This document shows positions 1 through 12,328 of a stretch of 64,000 nucleotides of DNA, piece after piece. A program made the translations under genes and the position numbers. The notes below the pieces were generated by a model, which had not been told where the DNA came from, made no database searches, and saw nothing but the letters and a program-made list of their open reading frames with translations. How positions within the stretch are numbered: position 1 is the stretch's first letter; each line of letters opens with the position of its first letter. Origin of the DNA: Guadua angustifolia (Eukaryota > Streptophyta > Magnoliopsida > Poales > Poaceae); assembly GCA_036346375.1 (NCBI GenBank), contig CM070520.1, forward strand, positions 20,684,852 through 20,748,851. The letters are read 5' to 3'.

Positions 1-2185
1 GAATATGAACTCATTTTCTGCGATAAATAGGGCAATAGATTATGAAATCTCCCGGCAGATTCTTCTTCATAAAGAAGGCCAGGCTAATCAAATTGTACAA
101 GAAACCCGTCTGTGGGATGAATCTTCTCAGGTTGCTGTCTCACCTTGTTGGTTAGCTTGTGTTTCCACTTATTGGCCTTTTGCTACCATTTCTAAATTCT
201 TTTTTTATCTACATTCTCAGAAAACTTTTACTATGCGGAAAAAGGAGGGACTTGCTGACTACAGATATTTTCCTGAGCCCGATCTTCCTGAAGTCGTTCT
301 CACTAGTGAGCACATTGACGAAATTCGTAAGTCAATGCCGGAGCTTCCAGAAGCAAAGCGTAGGCGTTACGAGCATATGGGACTCGGCATGCAAGATGTT
401 CTTTTCCTTGCTAATGATGATAATGTAATCAACTAATCATCTTCTGCTTGTTTTCCTTTTCCCCTTACCATTGTTGTGGATGTTTACCAAAGTATATTTA
501 GAAGTCCCTATTTTCTAAGCCAAGAGGGCCTGGTCTTGAACTGGCTATGTGATTGAAAGATTTTAATTCATACTTGAACTGGCTATGTGATTGAAAGATT
601 TTAATTCATCAGGCTTGCTAGAGGTCCATATATTTTTATTGGATCACATGATGACTTGTGTTTATCATGCACGGAAAATTCTTTCTATTTCTACTTCTTT
701 TTTGGAGAACCCATTTTTTCCATTGTTCACAATAGCTTAGGCGATCTGATCTGTGTATGTTCCTCCCAGGTTGCTTGTTTCTTTGATTCTACTCTTGAGC
801 ATGGGGCTGATGCAAAGCTGGCTGCTAACTGGATCATGGGTGACATTGCTGCTTATCTGAAGAATGAAAAACTCTCCATTGATGAAATTAAGTTAACACC
901 TCTGGAGCTTTCTGAACTGATCACGTCCATAAAGAAAGGAACTATCAGTGGGAAGATTGGCAAGGAGGTAACATTGCTCAACTGATTTGTTGCTTCATTA
1001 TTTTTGTGTTATGCCTTCTGGATCTATATTTTGGTTGAAGCCTGTACTTTCTGCACTGTATGCACTTGTAGGTTATATGCACTCTCTTCTGATTGTGCTG
1101 CTGTACTGAATATGATGGCCAAAGCTTTGGGCTTTGACAGTTTCTTTTGACTTTTTTTTTGTCTGAACATTTGCGTAGTGTGGTAATTATTTAATTTTAT
1201 ACATTTATTCTTGTGTTCCCTGTACAATTTTGTGGGGGTGGCTATTGTACAAATAGTTTTTACATAAAGAAAAAACACTTTCACCTCTTTCCACCTCCGC
1301 CTACCAGTGAAAGCGTTTGCAGAATGCAGATTGCACAAAATGAACTTTAATACTGTAATTATTCCGAAATATTTCGCATGCCTTTCCTGGCTGTGTCATG
1401 TTACAATCTTTTCTGGCTTTACCATTAGTCATAGTGTAATACCGTCTCTGTAAATCTGTCCTTGCAGATTCTGGTTGAGCTCATTGCCAAAGGCGGCACT
1501 GTTAAGTCTGTGATAGAGGAGAAAGATTTGGTTCAGGTAACTGGTCACCTTGCTTAGTATTTGGAACCATGGTAGTTTGACCGTCTAAAATAAATTATGA
1601 TCCCTGCCACTAGTGTGTGTTATAAAGATATAACTCATGTGCCAGCTTTCAACTTTTTCCTTTGGATGGGATCCTTGGGGAACAACCGAACAACGCTGAT
1701 TCCTTTATGACATTGAGAAAAAATATTGGCGTGTCCTGCTGATTTCATCAGTTTCTGCACTTGGCCATTCTTATATTTTTATGAGATAGTTTTGGCATTG
1801 TTGTCCCAGTCCCACGGTCTACTCTAATTGATGCAATTTCAGTGCTTTGGTTTCTGGTTGGATTTTTTGAAGTGAATTTGTATTATTGGAAATGGCAGAT
1901 AGCAGATCCAGCAACAATTGGGGCTATGGTAGATCAAGTACTTGCTGACAATCCAAAGCAACTCGAGCAGTATCGGGCTGGGAAAACTAAGTTGCAGGGA
2001 TTTTTTGCTGGCCAGGTTTGTCGATTTTGAATGTGTTCACCTCGGCAGCATTTGTTAGCCGCTGCAGTTTAGAGAGCTTATCATATTATTTCAATTGATT
2101 CCAGGTGATGAAAGCATCGAAGGGTAAAGCCAACCCTGCTTTGTTGAACAAGATCCTTGGGGAGAAGTTAAAGGCCAATAATTGA
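1..2185 (+). CDS. GATB: Glutamyl-tRNA(Gln) amidotransferase subunit B, organellar (3' part, six exons)
   Basis: GatB is the tRNA-binding/kinase subunit of the GatCAB complex, which converts Glu-tRNA(Gln) to Gln-tRNA(Gln) in chloroplasts and mitochondria. Exons read from the sequence: 2-130, 221-424, 770-967, 1468-1536, 1899-2015 and 2105-2185 (TGA stop 2183-2185). All introns are GT-AG and all junctions are phase 0. They give about 265 C-terminal residues. Family hallmarks are MRKKEGLADYRYFPEPDLPE (from exon 2), the tail-domain segment ANWIMGDIAAYLKNE in exon 3 and the GatB/YqeY-type C-terminus [20 protein letters not shown] across exons 5 and 6. The N-terminal catalytic part lies left of the window. 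Intron 1 (131-220) is only 90 bp and has no in-frame stop, so retaining it would insert 30 residues. The exons look intact and functional. The identification is firm; the targeting peptide is not visible here. Confidence 0.95.
535..609 (+). repeat. 38-bp tandem duplication in GATB intron 2
   Basis: Two adjacent copies of a 38-bp unit start at 535 and 573 and are almost identical. They sit inside intron 2 and do not touch a splice site, which fits a recent slippage duplication. Confidence 0.9.
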
Positions 2186-3366
2186 GGGTTTTTCTGGCAC
2201 ACATAGAATCTCAATCAGTCCTTGAAGAGTGGAACATCGAATGAAACCCTGCAGCTAGGAATCAATTTTTTTCTATTAAGAAAAATCCTAATTTTGGTTT
2301 TGTAGTTGTAACTGATAATTTGAATTTAGAATGTGATTCCCCTCCTTTTCCATAAAGAGTGAATTTTATAAAAGCAGTCCAGTTAACACTATACAAAGAT
2401 GAATGATACATGTATTCGAGCTGATATTGTGCAATAGAGGACAGAATTCTATGTATTCTATGATAGAATACCTGAGCTGAAGATGAATCATTTGCATAAG
2501 CTTCGTATTGACGATGGATTCTGTTCGCAACTGGTAGCAGACGACCAAGAGCTCTTCACCCAAAAATGTCATGTACAATCTCCATCATGGTTTTGTGAAA
2601 TAATTTTCGCGTGGTTGTGACCTAATGTAACTCTGTACATGTTGTCAGTTATTGTGTGCATTTACATTTCAATTGTAAACAGCTGTAAGCTCCGTTTTCT
2701 TATGGACTAGTACGTTTTTAACAATTCTGGATGCACCAGAAAGTTAATCGAATTCATCTTTTTTTCATGCTCTAGTCGTCGCTTTTTCTGGGAACAGTTT
2801 TATGCTCATGTCTCTCAAATGTGCAAATGCACGCATGGCCGGTATGAAGCTGTCCACGAAAAATGTGGATTTTGTTGTAGCTAGTAGCTACAAGTTGATT
2901 TACATCAGTACTTGGTAAATGCCAGACCACAGCTATTTCGAGATATACAGGCCGATATATCATTTGTTTTCCCACAGTAAGCTAAAAAATTGCATTTGTA
3001 TTCATTGTCTGAATGACATGAATTCATGATTTTAGCAAGGCACATCACAAAATATTCTAGTACAAGATTACACCGTAATATGGTGACAGAAATTCACTAC
3101 TGGTTAAATGTGACATTACAACACGAAATTACTGCTTCAATACTGGGTTAAATCTGACAAACCACTTTAGTAGTCAATCACGCCAACAATGTGAGGCAAC
3201 TAGCAAGCAATTATTGGGAAACAAAAAGATTACACGGGACAACTACATAACTGCATAACATCAGCAGCACATCACAGCTAGCTGCAGCACCTACTTGACT
3301 ATATTTACATTTTACAACACCAGGAGAACTGTCCTGTTAGTGCATACAATGACAAGATGACTACGC
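2186..3366. other. Convergent 3' regions of GATB and NC2alpha
   Basis: GATB (+) and NC2alpha (-) converge here. The stretch holds the 3' UTR and terminator of GATB on the left and of NC2alpha on the right. AT-rich, poly(A)-signal-like words occur, but I cannot fix a cleavage site. No coding potential and no clear repeat are visible. Confidence 0.6.
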
Positions 3367-6300
3367 CTAATCCTCGTTGTCGTAGTCCTCATCGTCATCA
3401 ACTTGCACTGTCAGATGTCCAAAACCAGAAGGTCCGACACCAATGTTCCCAATGGCCTCTGGCAAAGGCCAATCTGGCTGATGGTCAGTGTTGGCTTCTT
3501 CCACCTTCGAACTTGCAGCTGGCGCTGTGGCTAATGGAACGTCTACTGGAGGATGTGCACTTTGTGGTATGCTCTCATTACCATGGATGGTCTCTGGAAC
3601 TATATCATCTCCTGGTAAGGGTTCACCATGTTCAGCAAACATGCTGCTCTCATCCACGAATTGCACATAACTAACTTCCTTTCTCTTGGTTGGTGGTCGC
3701 CCACGTCCTCTACCACGACCTCTGCCTCGTCCTCTGGGACTGATGTTTGAGCTTCTGATGGCCTGCAAAAGCAACAATTCTGTTATTAACTCATCCATTA
3801 AGAAAACTTTACTCTGGTGATATTTGATGAAGGTATACAATTTTGCTGGATCGAGATTCCTCATTCTCTGGGTCACTTCCGTTTGACAAGGCTTTTCTGA
3901 AAAGTGAATTTCAAGCATTGATCATTTGCTGGTTAGTTGTTACAACGTGTCATGCAAAGTCTACTATATTGATTGAACTTACCTTCTTCTGGGTAATCCT
4001 CTTTCATCTCCACAAGAGTCTGCGCCACCGAGGTCTGGTACCTTGTTGACAATCTCACTTAGGAAGTCAAAAGAGCTGTACCTCTTCACACATTGCTTTC
4101 TAAGCATCTCAGAAGAAATATATAAACCATTAGTTACTAAAGACACAGTTTTAAACACCCAGCATAAACTAATTGTGCAAGGTGGTCTCAAAAAAAAATG
4201 TACAAGCAATTTGAAGAGAACAGAAAGATAATAGGTCATGATTCACTTGTGTAACTTATAAATCTGACAAAAAAAAAAAAGAACAGAAGACACCATATAG
4301 CCATACAAAAAATGCCAAAAGAAGAAAAAAGCTTAATCATTAGATTAACCTCAATACAATAGCTCAAATTTAAAGACGAAAGTTTAACTTATAAAGAAGT
4401 TGGACAGACACATGTTTGAGATCTATAAGAAGGATCAGCTCAGTTTCCAAGTCTGAAACAGAAACACTTTCAAATTTTAATATTCATAATTTAAGTAGAT
4501 TATTTTGAAGCCCAGACTTCAGCCAGAAACAATCTGTCCATCCAGAAGTCAGGAAAATTTACTAACTAAATCAACAGTCTTCACCCTTTTTTTCTTTGTA
4601 TAGGTTAAACCCCAAACATTTTTGTTGAATAGAACGAGGATAACCTATAGCATGCAATAACATGATATGAGCTAAACAATTCTGGAAAACTTCTCCAGCA
4701 ACACAAGTGTAATGCGCTAAATCAGATAGAAAATATATCCAAAAGATTCACAAACAAAACAACTTTTACAATCCCGAGAGCGTAAATGATGCAGTTCAAA
4801 TACTGTCCACAGGGTAACAAAAGAATTGAACCAGTAAGTATATGCTTCATTGCAAAGAAAAAATATTTTTAGGAGAGTTTGCATAGAGAAGCCACATGCA
4901 ATACTTGGATCCACTGCCACAGGACACATCTTTTTTTTTTAGAAAAAAAAATCGATCTCTATCCCTTTTTCCAACACAATGAAAAAATTTGCTCTCCTAA
5001 AGATCTGGAGAAGTAATACTTTGAAAAAGATGTATGCCAAACTAGATCTAGAATTGGAAGTCTATGTATCACTGATACGCGATATCGGTACGGCGATACG
5101 CAATTTCCCAAAAACAAGAATCCAACGATACGGCGAGTATATATGTGTTTAAAAAATAAAAAATGTAAGAGGGAGAAGGTGACAGCGGAAGGAGAAGGCG
5201 ACAGTGGCTTGCAAAGGGAGAAGGCAGTGGCGAGATTGTAGAGGGCATAGACCGCAGCAGCGGCGATTAGCAGGCTGGGTGGCGGGCTGCCGGTAGAGGG
5301 AGAAGGGAGGAGAGGCGATAGTGGCTTGTAGATGGAGAAGGCGATGGCGGCGAGATTGTAGAGGGAGAAGGGGCTGCGATCGCTGAGCTGGGTAGAGGGG
5401 TGGCAGCGGCGAGACTACAGAGGAAGAAGGGAGGGGAGGTGGCATTGGTGGCCTACAGGCTCGGTGGAGGCAAGAGGGGAGGTGTCAGCTAGTAGCAGTT
5501 GTTGGTCGGCTTAATAGAGGGTAGTGGCTACTGGGCCTAGGGATTTTAGGGGAGTCAGCGGTAGAAGAGATGACCAGGTGGAATGAGTGAGAGAGAGAGA
5601 GAATTTAGGGTTAGGAAAGATAGTTTGGATTGAGCTTAGCTTTGTGTTTTTAGTCTGGAAGTATCGGAGAGTATTGGAGAAGGATTTGGATTATTTTTAT
5701 TAATTTTAAATGCTAAATTTCACCGATTCTTCGCGATATGATATCAGGAAGGATCACGGAGGATCGCCATATCCGATAAGTATCCGATACCGGTACGGCA
5801 ATTTTGCGAAGGATCGGTGATTCATAGCTGGAAGTTACAAAAGTAAATAAGTGATCAATATGGCATGGCATGAGAAATAACGGGTAAAATATCATAAATC
5901 ACGGAAAACAAATTTTTAGGTTAAAATGTTTAAGTTCAAACTGCACATGTTAACAGTCCATACAAAGAAGGGATGGCATTCCAAGAGGTTTAAGCTCCAA
6001 AGTCCAACCAAGAATAAATGCATCAATTGAACAATTTCCAGGTTTAAGCTATCAGACTTGATAAATGAAAATTACAGTAGAGAAGATCATTACTGAATAA
6101 TTCATCATAGTACGGTGTTAGATCTTTAAATCTGGAAACTTCCAAGCTTTTCATAGGTCTCAAAAGCATGGAAGGATGCAATACATCACAAAATAAAGTC
6201 ACAAATAAGATTGAAAAAAAGTCAGCAGTATAGAACTCACAGGTGGAAGGAATTCAATGTCTTTGCACCACTTTGAAGGGTAATTTCGTAAGTCTGGTCA

Positions 6301-6463
6301 ATTAAATCTTGCAAAAACAATTCAAGGGCTCTCGCTGCATGTAAACATTATATCCAGAATGTCAAACACTCATATGCTTCATCATGGTATTAACTAGCAT
6401 TATAACTTATGCAATGAAAGCAATGATGCCCAAAAAACCTACAATGAAACAGAAATGAAATGC

Positions 6464-6503
<40 letters not shown>

Positions 6504-7787
6504 CAGAAAAATGGCAGTTGTAACTACTGCAGCTTTCTTAATGCTTCCATTGTTGATGAAAATTTTGGCATGATACTTTCTTGACAACAAGCATTCCTTT
6601 ATTTGCTTTTTTATAAGTAGAACCTCTAGAAAATGCAGAACAATAGTGCAAATATCAACATCCTACATTAATACAAATAAAAAGAAAGATTCTTGCCAAA
6701 CTTACAAACTAAAACAGGCACAGCCAGTGCAATCTTGCCAACATCCTCATCTGTTTGCATTATCTTTTTGATCCGTGACTATCACAACAAAGAATGAAAT
6801 TAGGGATAAACATATTTCAACACAATTTACACGCAATATTTCAAATATATAATCCCCCAGCATGAAAGAGCCACACTTGCCAACACAAGGTAATGCTAAG
6901 CAAAGCTAACAAGGAAAAGCCAACTTTCAGTAATCAGTACAGACAACACAAAAAATAAAACAAAAAATTTCAGTAATCAGTAAACACACCAAAAGGCAGT
7001 TAACGCCATGTCATGTCACGCAAAGAAATAACTAACGACTATTTGGCTAAAAATCATACTAGGCGCTCCTACAGAGAAAACCATATAGGTCCCTTGTAAT
7101 TTGAAACCTCGACTGATGTCTGTCCATCTCATGACAATAGAACAGTGAAAAGTTTCAAAGGTTCCTGCCAACATAAAAGCTCACCATATAGGTTGCGCAA
7201 TGCAGAATTGTACTGCTCAAGCACTCCGGCGCTACAGAGCATGTTGTACTTTCTTTTCTATCACCGGCAATACGCCCTCGAGTGTTCAGGAGATTTCGTG
7301 ACCAACTGCGCATGCTATCAGCAGTACTAGACCACAAATTCAGTTCGCTTTACACATCTTGGAGGCCGGGCAATGGAGTGCAACATCACGCTAGGCCGCC
7401 CCTTTAACACCTGACCAGGACTAATTATTAGTTAGCTACGACTGCGAGCGAGTGATCAAGAATCTTTTCCCTCCACCAAACCAAACCCAGCAGGCTACCG
7501 AGTTCACCTCACCTCCCATCCTTCCATCCACCACGACCAAAGAACTCAACACAAAAGATTTCATTCAATCCGCTAGCAAGACAGACAAGAAAGACTGAAC
7601 AATTCCTCGCCCCGCGCGCCTCCATCCCGGCGGCGCCTCAATAACAAAGCGGAATCCAAGAAGAGACAGAAAGCGCGAGTCCACGGCAAAGATCCACCGA
7701 GCAAGAAACCAAGATCCACCATGGCGCGGCGGCGAGCAAGCGAGCGAGAGAGCGCCCAGATCGGATTACGGGCGCGCAGATCAGAGC

Positions 7788-7825
<38 letters not shown>

Positions 7826-7866
7826 ACACGAACCGCGGGGAACCGGGTGCCCAGCTTCTTCCTCAT
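3367..7866 (-). CDS. DRAP1: NC2 alpha / Dr1-associated corepressor, complete six-exon gene
   Basis: NC2alpha pairs with NC2beta (Dr1) through a histone fold and clamps TBP on promoters, regulating RNA polymerase II initiation in the nucleus. Exons in transcript order: 7866-7834 (ATG 7866-7864), 6778-6706, 6334-6241, 4099-3983, 3896-3839 and 3762-3367 (TAG). All introns are GT-AG and the phases agree, giving 256 residues. The histone fold spans roughly residues 8-90 and includes SRIKKIMQTDEDVGKIALAV and KQCVKRYSSFDFLSEIVNKV. A basic linker with SNGSDPENEESRSSK (exon 5) follows. Next comes an RG tract ending in GRGRPPTKRK (about 135-155, AT-hook-like), a proline/alanine-rich stretch, and a conserved acidic tail ending DDDEDYDNED. 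The first coding exon is only 33 nt. Introns 1 and 3 are long (1.05 and 2.1 kb); intron 3 carries a transposon. The gene looks intact. The acidic tail and RG tract are as in plant homologues I know; the TBP role is family knowledge. Confidence 0.93.
5062..5828. mobile_element. Non-autonomous TIR transposon in NC2alpha intron 3
   Basis: A 767-bp insert with imperfect inverted ends: CTATGTATCAC on the left and the complement of GTGATTCATAG on the right. Sequence related to GATACGCGATATCGGTACGG follows inside. It is flanked by TGGAAGT (5055-5061 and 5829-5835), a 7-8 bp target duplication. The interior is low-complexity, built of GGGAGAAGG / GGCGACAGTGG-like words, with no transposase. Superfamily is uncertain (MULE or hAT by duplication length). 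It lies wholly in the intron, so NC2alpha splicing should be unaffected. Confidence 0.7.
6466..6499. repeat. (AT)17 microsatellite in NC2alpha intron 2
   Basis: 34 bp of uninterrupted AT dinucleotide within intron 2 of NC2alpha. It is likely to vary in length between individuals. Confidence 0.97.
7793..7821. repeat. (GA)n microsatellite just downstream of NC2alpha exon 1
   Basis: About 14 GA units; on the coding strand this is a CT tract that starts 12 nt inside intron 1. CT/GA tracts near the start are common in grass genes, and this one could influence donor recognition or transcription. Confidence 0.95.
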
Positions 7867-8472
7867 CTTCTTCTTCCTCCTCGGCTCCTCGCTTCGGCCT
7901 CCGCCTCCGCCTCCGCTCGATACAATCGTAGCCAACCTTTTACCCCTTTTTTTTGTCTTCTTTCTTTTTTCCTTGGACGCTTCGATTTCTTTTTTCTTCT
8001 CTTCCGCCAACTTTCACCTCCACGTTCGTTGCACTACGCAGTACTCAAAAGTGCTCGCTTGAGTTGCCATTGGATATTTTTCGACCGACCGAATCAATTT
8101 GAAATAAATTTAAGAAATAAAGTTATTATTTGATAGTTTTATTTCTCTTGATATAAGATCGGATTTAACATAGAAGTATCTATAGCTATCCAAAAAATTA
8201 TCAAATAATATCTGGTAAACATATACCGGATATGCCTATAAGGCCATAGATCCATGACGATATAACTAGCCTTTCAATGGACTAGATTGGGTCAGGGAGA
8301 GCAATCAGTTAACAAAGTAGTTCAAATATTAAAATTATTTTTTATTTTTAGAAAATACAGGAGATCCAAATAAGCCAAGAAAAATAGCAAATGAACTCAA
8401 AATAATTCCAAACAATTTAGAAAAATAGTTTGAACACATAAAACTTAAAGAGATACTTTTGAATATAATTAT
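7867..8472. promoter_or_regulatory. NC2alpha 5' UTR and promoter region
   Basis: Upstream of the NC2alpha ATG, the coding strand is GA-rich over 7867-8010. This fits a purine-rich leader. Beyond 8060 the DNA becomes AT-rich with no further gene signal. I cannot assign a TATA box or start site. The large open frame over this segment is low-complexity, and only its MRKKLGTRFPA part is coding. Confidence 0.5.
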
Positions 8473-8717
8473 GGGAACATATCTAGTGCTAAAGGTGATT
8501 TCAGTGCTAACATGCTAAAATCTAATCTGGATCCTTGGATCAAGTTTTGAAGGTTGAGATTTAACTAACCAGCTATGTGTGAAAGCATTTATGTAATGCT
8601 TTCACACATAGTACTTTCAAGTTAGTTAAATCTCAACCTTCAAAACTTGATCCAAGGATCCAGATTAGATTTTAGCATATTAGCACTGAAATCACCTTTA
8701 GCACTAGATATGTTCCC
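8473..8717. mobile_element. Mutator-type MITE, near-perfect hairpin
   Basis: A 245-bp element in which almost the whole length is one inverted repeat. Arms of about 115 bp begin GGGAACATATCTAGTGCTAA and are joined by a few bases near 8590-8600. It is flanked by a perfect 9-bp duplication, TATAATTAT (8464-8472 and 8718-8726), the length produced by Mutator-like transposases. It codes for nothing. Such foldback elements can be transcribed into hairpin RNA and give rise to small RNAs. Confidence 0.9.
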
Positions 8718-8844
8718 TATAATTATTGTTGTTAAATTTGCTTGTTGAACTTCTAATGAGTTGCATTTTTAAATGTAGTACGGTTGGTTAATCCTTTTTG
8801 TACAACAAATGTAGGTTATGTTTTTGCATGATATCTGACTAAAT

Positions 8845-9027
8845 ATCCATGACAGAGATTATTCGCATTAGGCTCAACATGTATTCACACCGAACTAGTT
8901 ACCGAGGCAATCCGTATTCATATTCGTATCCAGAATTATTCGTTCCGACTCCGATTTTGAGAAAAAAAAATGGAACAGGATATGGAATGAGCGATATCCA
9001 ACTATATTCGCTCCAATTGCACCCCTA
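8845..9027. repeat. Possible hAT-type terminus (truncated)
   Basis: The segment ends CAATTGCACCCCTA. Its complement begins TAGGGGTGCAATTGG, similar to the TAGGGGTGGGCA end of the intact hAT MITE at 52826. No matching left end or target duplication was found, so it is either a fragment or a chance match. Confidence 0.35.
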
Positions 9028-10794
9028 CTCAAGACGTTACCTTAGCCTACTTTTCTTCATCACTTTTACCATAATTTTATCAATAATTTCAACAATTTTC
9101 CCTAAATAATTATCACCAATATTAAACAAGATCAGCAATAATTTGCATACAAACATAAACAAAAATAATAACAATAGTAAACTTGACATCACACACCCAA
9201 GCACGTCCGAGAACATCAAGTACTCACGCTTGGGAACACTCGGGTCTACGCACCCAATAACACCTAGATCACATGCGTCTAGAAGCAATATTAACCTTTT
9301 GACGATGATGAAGAACAAAGATTTATAGACAATAAATAAAACACTAAATTTCTCAAATAATATATAAATTCAAGTAAGTTCACACCACTATTATTATGGT
9401 ATGAAAGTTCAATGACTAAACTAACTAGACACTTTATTAATGCAAAAATGGTCACTAATATTACATAAATATGGTGAATGATGTGACAAGTGAAGTGATG
9501 GTACTACTCCCATCCCATGCATGTCGCCTTCATTGTTCACTTAAAACATTAAAGAGGCAAGGGTAAATCCATAACTCAGCAAGTACATAATAAAATAGGA
9601 AACATTAACAATTCCATCATCATTAGCTGATTTGTGTCATTCTCCATAGTACTCAATGTAAATTTCAACCTTTATTGAAATCCAAATGCTTATGCACATA
9701 TCTATTTCTTTTTAGCATATACCGGTATAGCTGAGTGCAATGCCCGTCAGTGATCACTCAAGCCTGCTCTCTTTCATGCGAGGACCTCAAGCCCATTCTC
9801 TTTCACATGGGGGACCTCACCTCCAATTCCACAGAGTGCCTACCGTAGTAGGTCTTTTATCTTTTCACTCCTGTGGGATTGTCTATGCACAATAGGTTAT
9901 AGATACTGCTTAGGCCATCTATCTCATGATGTATACAATTCCACATTTATCTTCCAAGGTAATAATCATCAATCTCATATTATACCATTCAGTTGTCATA
10001 GATGAATCATCAATAGTAAAACAACAATATGGAAGTACTCATAAATTAACATGATATTTCATTCATAACCAGGAAACAACAAATTAACCAATCGTCTATT
10101 GTTATACTATTTGCTTGAATTTTTAACCAGTTGAGACAGAGTGATAAGTGATTGAAGCTAAACCCGAAGTTACACCTCCTACAATAGATAATAGCAACTC
10201 AACCATATGCCATAACAATACATAACATTAAACATAACAATATTGCTCCTATGCACGGTTCCGGTCCTAACTTTCCCTCCTACCAGATAGTCTCCCCTTT
10301 GCTGTTCTGGCGGTTGGAGGACCATAACTCGTAGCTCCTAAGCACAAACAGGCAAAACATATTTGTTCTGAAAACTACACAAGATCACCTACAATTACCT
10401 ATTTGACCACATGTTCAAATTAATTCATTTAAACCCTTATTTATAGCCCTGAAGATTGTTTTGTTGTTTCGCTGGACACCAAGCTTCACAATTTATACAG
10501 CAAAGCATATCATCTCTGGAATCTATGAAAAATTAAGTAGCTTTATCTAGTTATGGATATAATTTAATTCAGCCACTATCTAGCCCTAATTAGCAAATCA
10601 ACACAACTGCACTCAATAGCGACCGATTTTTGGACAACAACCTTCTACAAGCCATAACTTTCTAGCCGCTTAACTAAATTTGACGTTCTTATACTCTAAT
10701 AAAGCTTTAGACAATTATCTATACTTTTAATAACTTAGACATGTTGTGAAATGACTGATTCTCCAAAATAAGCTTTGAAAATAGGAACCACTAT
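9028..10794. other. AT-rich intergenic DNA with diverged LTR-like segments
   Basis: No gene is recognisable. Parts around 9470-9530 and 9720-9780 resemble parts of the solo LTR at 48532-52268: the CCATGCATG-containing block and the ACCGGTA..GAGTGC block occur in the same order. This suggests an old, decayed relative of that LTR. The outer copia element's target duplication TAACC lies at 10795-10799. Confidence 0.4.
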
Positions 10795-10799
10795 TAACC

Positions 10800-12328
10800 T
10801 GTAGGATCAAAATATACTAATGTAGCAATCAGAGGGGGGTGAATGATTGCGCGGAAGCTAAAATCAAATTTTTGGACTTATTTTTCTAACACACCCTAAT
10901 TTAAATTCAAATTGCTTGGAGACCAGCTCACGCAACCGGGAGACCAGTACAACAGTTGGGAGACCAGTTTACGTAGTTGCAAGACCTGTAGATCAGTTTG
11001 GGCGACCAGTAGACCAGTCTGGGCGACCAGTAGAGCAGTCGGGTGACCAGTAGACCAGTCGGGCGACCAGTAGAGTAGTTTGGGTGACCAGGCGAGCAGT
11101 CGGGCTACCAGGCGAGCAGTTTGGGTGAGCAGACTGATAAATGTTCACTAAAATAGTAATTCTTGATGATCCAACCGTTAGATTGATGTGAAATTTTAAC
11201 TGTAGAAACTATATTCAATTCCGAAGCTAACATAATAAGAATCAGGTTAATCGGATCTACGGATCTAAAGTTATGTCTTCGCAAGATGACTGAATCTGGG
11301 CAACCAGTCGGGCGAGCAGACTGGCGACCAGTTCACAAAAATAGAAATTTCCAAAGATCCCACCATTGGATTGATGTGAAATTTTAAATATAGAAACTAG
11401 ATTCAATTATAAACCTAACCCAACAAGAATCAAACCGATCGGATCTACAGATCAAGAGATATTACCTTCGCAAGATGATTGAAGCAACAAATAACGGAAA
11501 AACGCGAATCAACAACGGACCAAATTAGCGCAGGTCTTCTTGCATGCACGTGAAACACTTCTAGTAGCCAGGGAGCCTCAAGGTGCTCAAGCTTGTAGTT
11601 GCATGCAGCCACAACATCAGAAGCAATCAGCGACTCAAAACCCAGACGTTAGAAAGGCCCTCGCCGCAATGCACAGGATGCTCGAGTCGTAAGAAAGATA
11701 TTTTATTTTTTTGTCTAACAGTACTCCAAACAAAAGAGTACAACCCTAAAACCTGAGCACTCAAATAAACAAGAGACACCTCCCCCTATTTATACTGAGC
11801 AAACATAACAAGGTTGAATACAACTCCACTTCCTACATGGAAAGAGTTCGTATACATCTCAACCTGGCCCAACATGGCCAAAAACAACTCTTGCACGCAT
11901 GTACAGCCCACATGCTGTAAATACGTGACTAACCAGCCTCCATGTGCATGTTCTCTAGCCCGAACGTCCCGCATGACATCCTTGACCACCAAGACCTCGA
12001 TTCCTCCCTAAATCTAGTCTCGAACCTCAGTTCCTCCATGAACCTAGTTCCGGTCCCGCCATCGACCATATTTGCCCTCGAGCAACACCTGCACATGAAT
12101 AAACAAACAAACAAATCCGAACACAAGTCCACGACTTGACTCAAAGTCAATCCATGCAACCACTCATATGAGTGCGTTGCATCAAGCAAAACCATCATTA
12201 TGCTATCACTAGCATATCAAGCAATCATCTCAAACAACATATGCACATGCACAACACATGCCATGATCACAACCACTTTGCAATGCCAATTTCATTACCA
12301 AGCCAATTTTTTAGCACATGATTTCACA
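10800..12328 (-). repeat. 3' LTR of outer copia element
   Basis: 1529 bp, TGTAGGATC to TTTCACA, followed on the plus strand by ATCTCCCCCTT (polypurine tract on the coding strand). At 10825-10850 stem GCAATCA and its complement enclose the loop GAGGGGGGTGAA. 10920-11130 holds a tandem array of GACCAGTAGACCAGTC-like units. Confidence 0.92.
10920..11130. repeat. Short tandem array (GACCAG-type units) in the LTR
   Basis: About ten degenerate units of 16-21 bp built on GGGCGACCAGTAGACCAGTC. The same place in the other LTR (29160-29380) is present but heavily altered, with CAGT cores often changed to CAAG. Confidence 0.8.

Noticed and set aside
3357..3674. 105-codon open frame on the plus strand
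   Set aside because: Antisense shadow of NC2alpha exon 6, with no domain resemblance.
5149..5445. Pro/Leu-rich open frame on the minus strand
   Set aside because: Lies inside a non-autonomous transposon and reflects GGAGAAGG-type low complexity.
7573..8010. 145-codon open frame on the minus strand across NC2alpha exon 1
   Set aside because: Low-complexity Lys/Arg and Ser-Leu runs from the GA/CT tract. Only the MRKKLGTRFPA part is a real exon.
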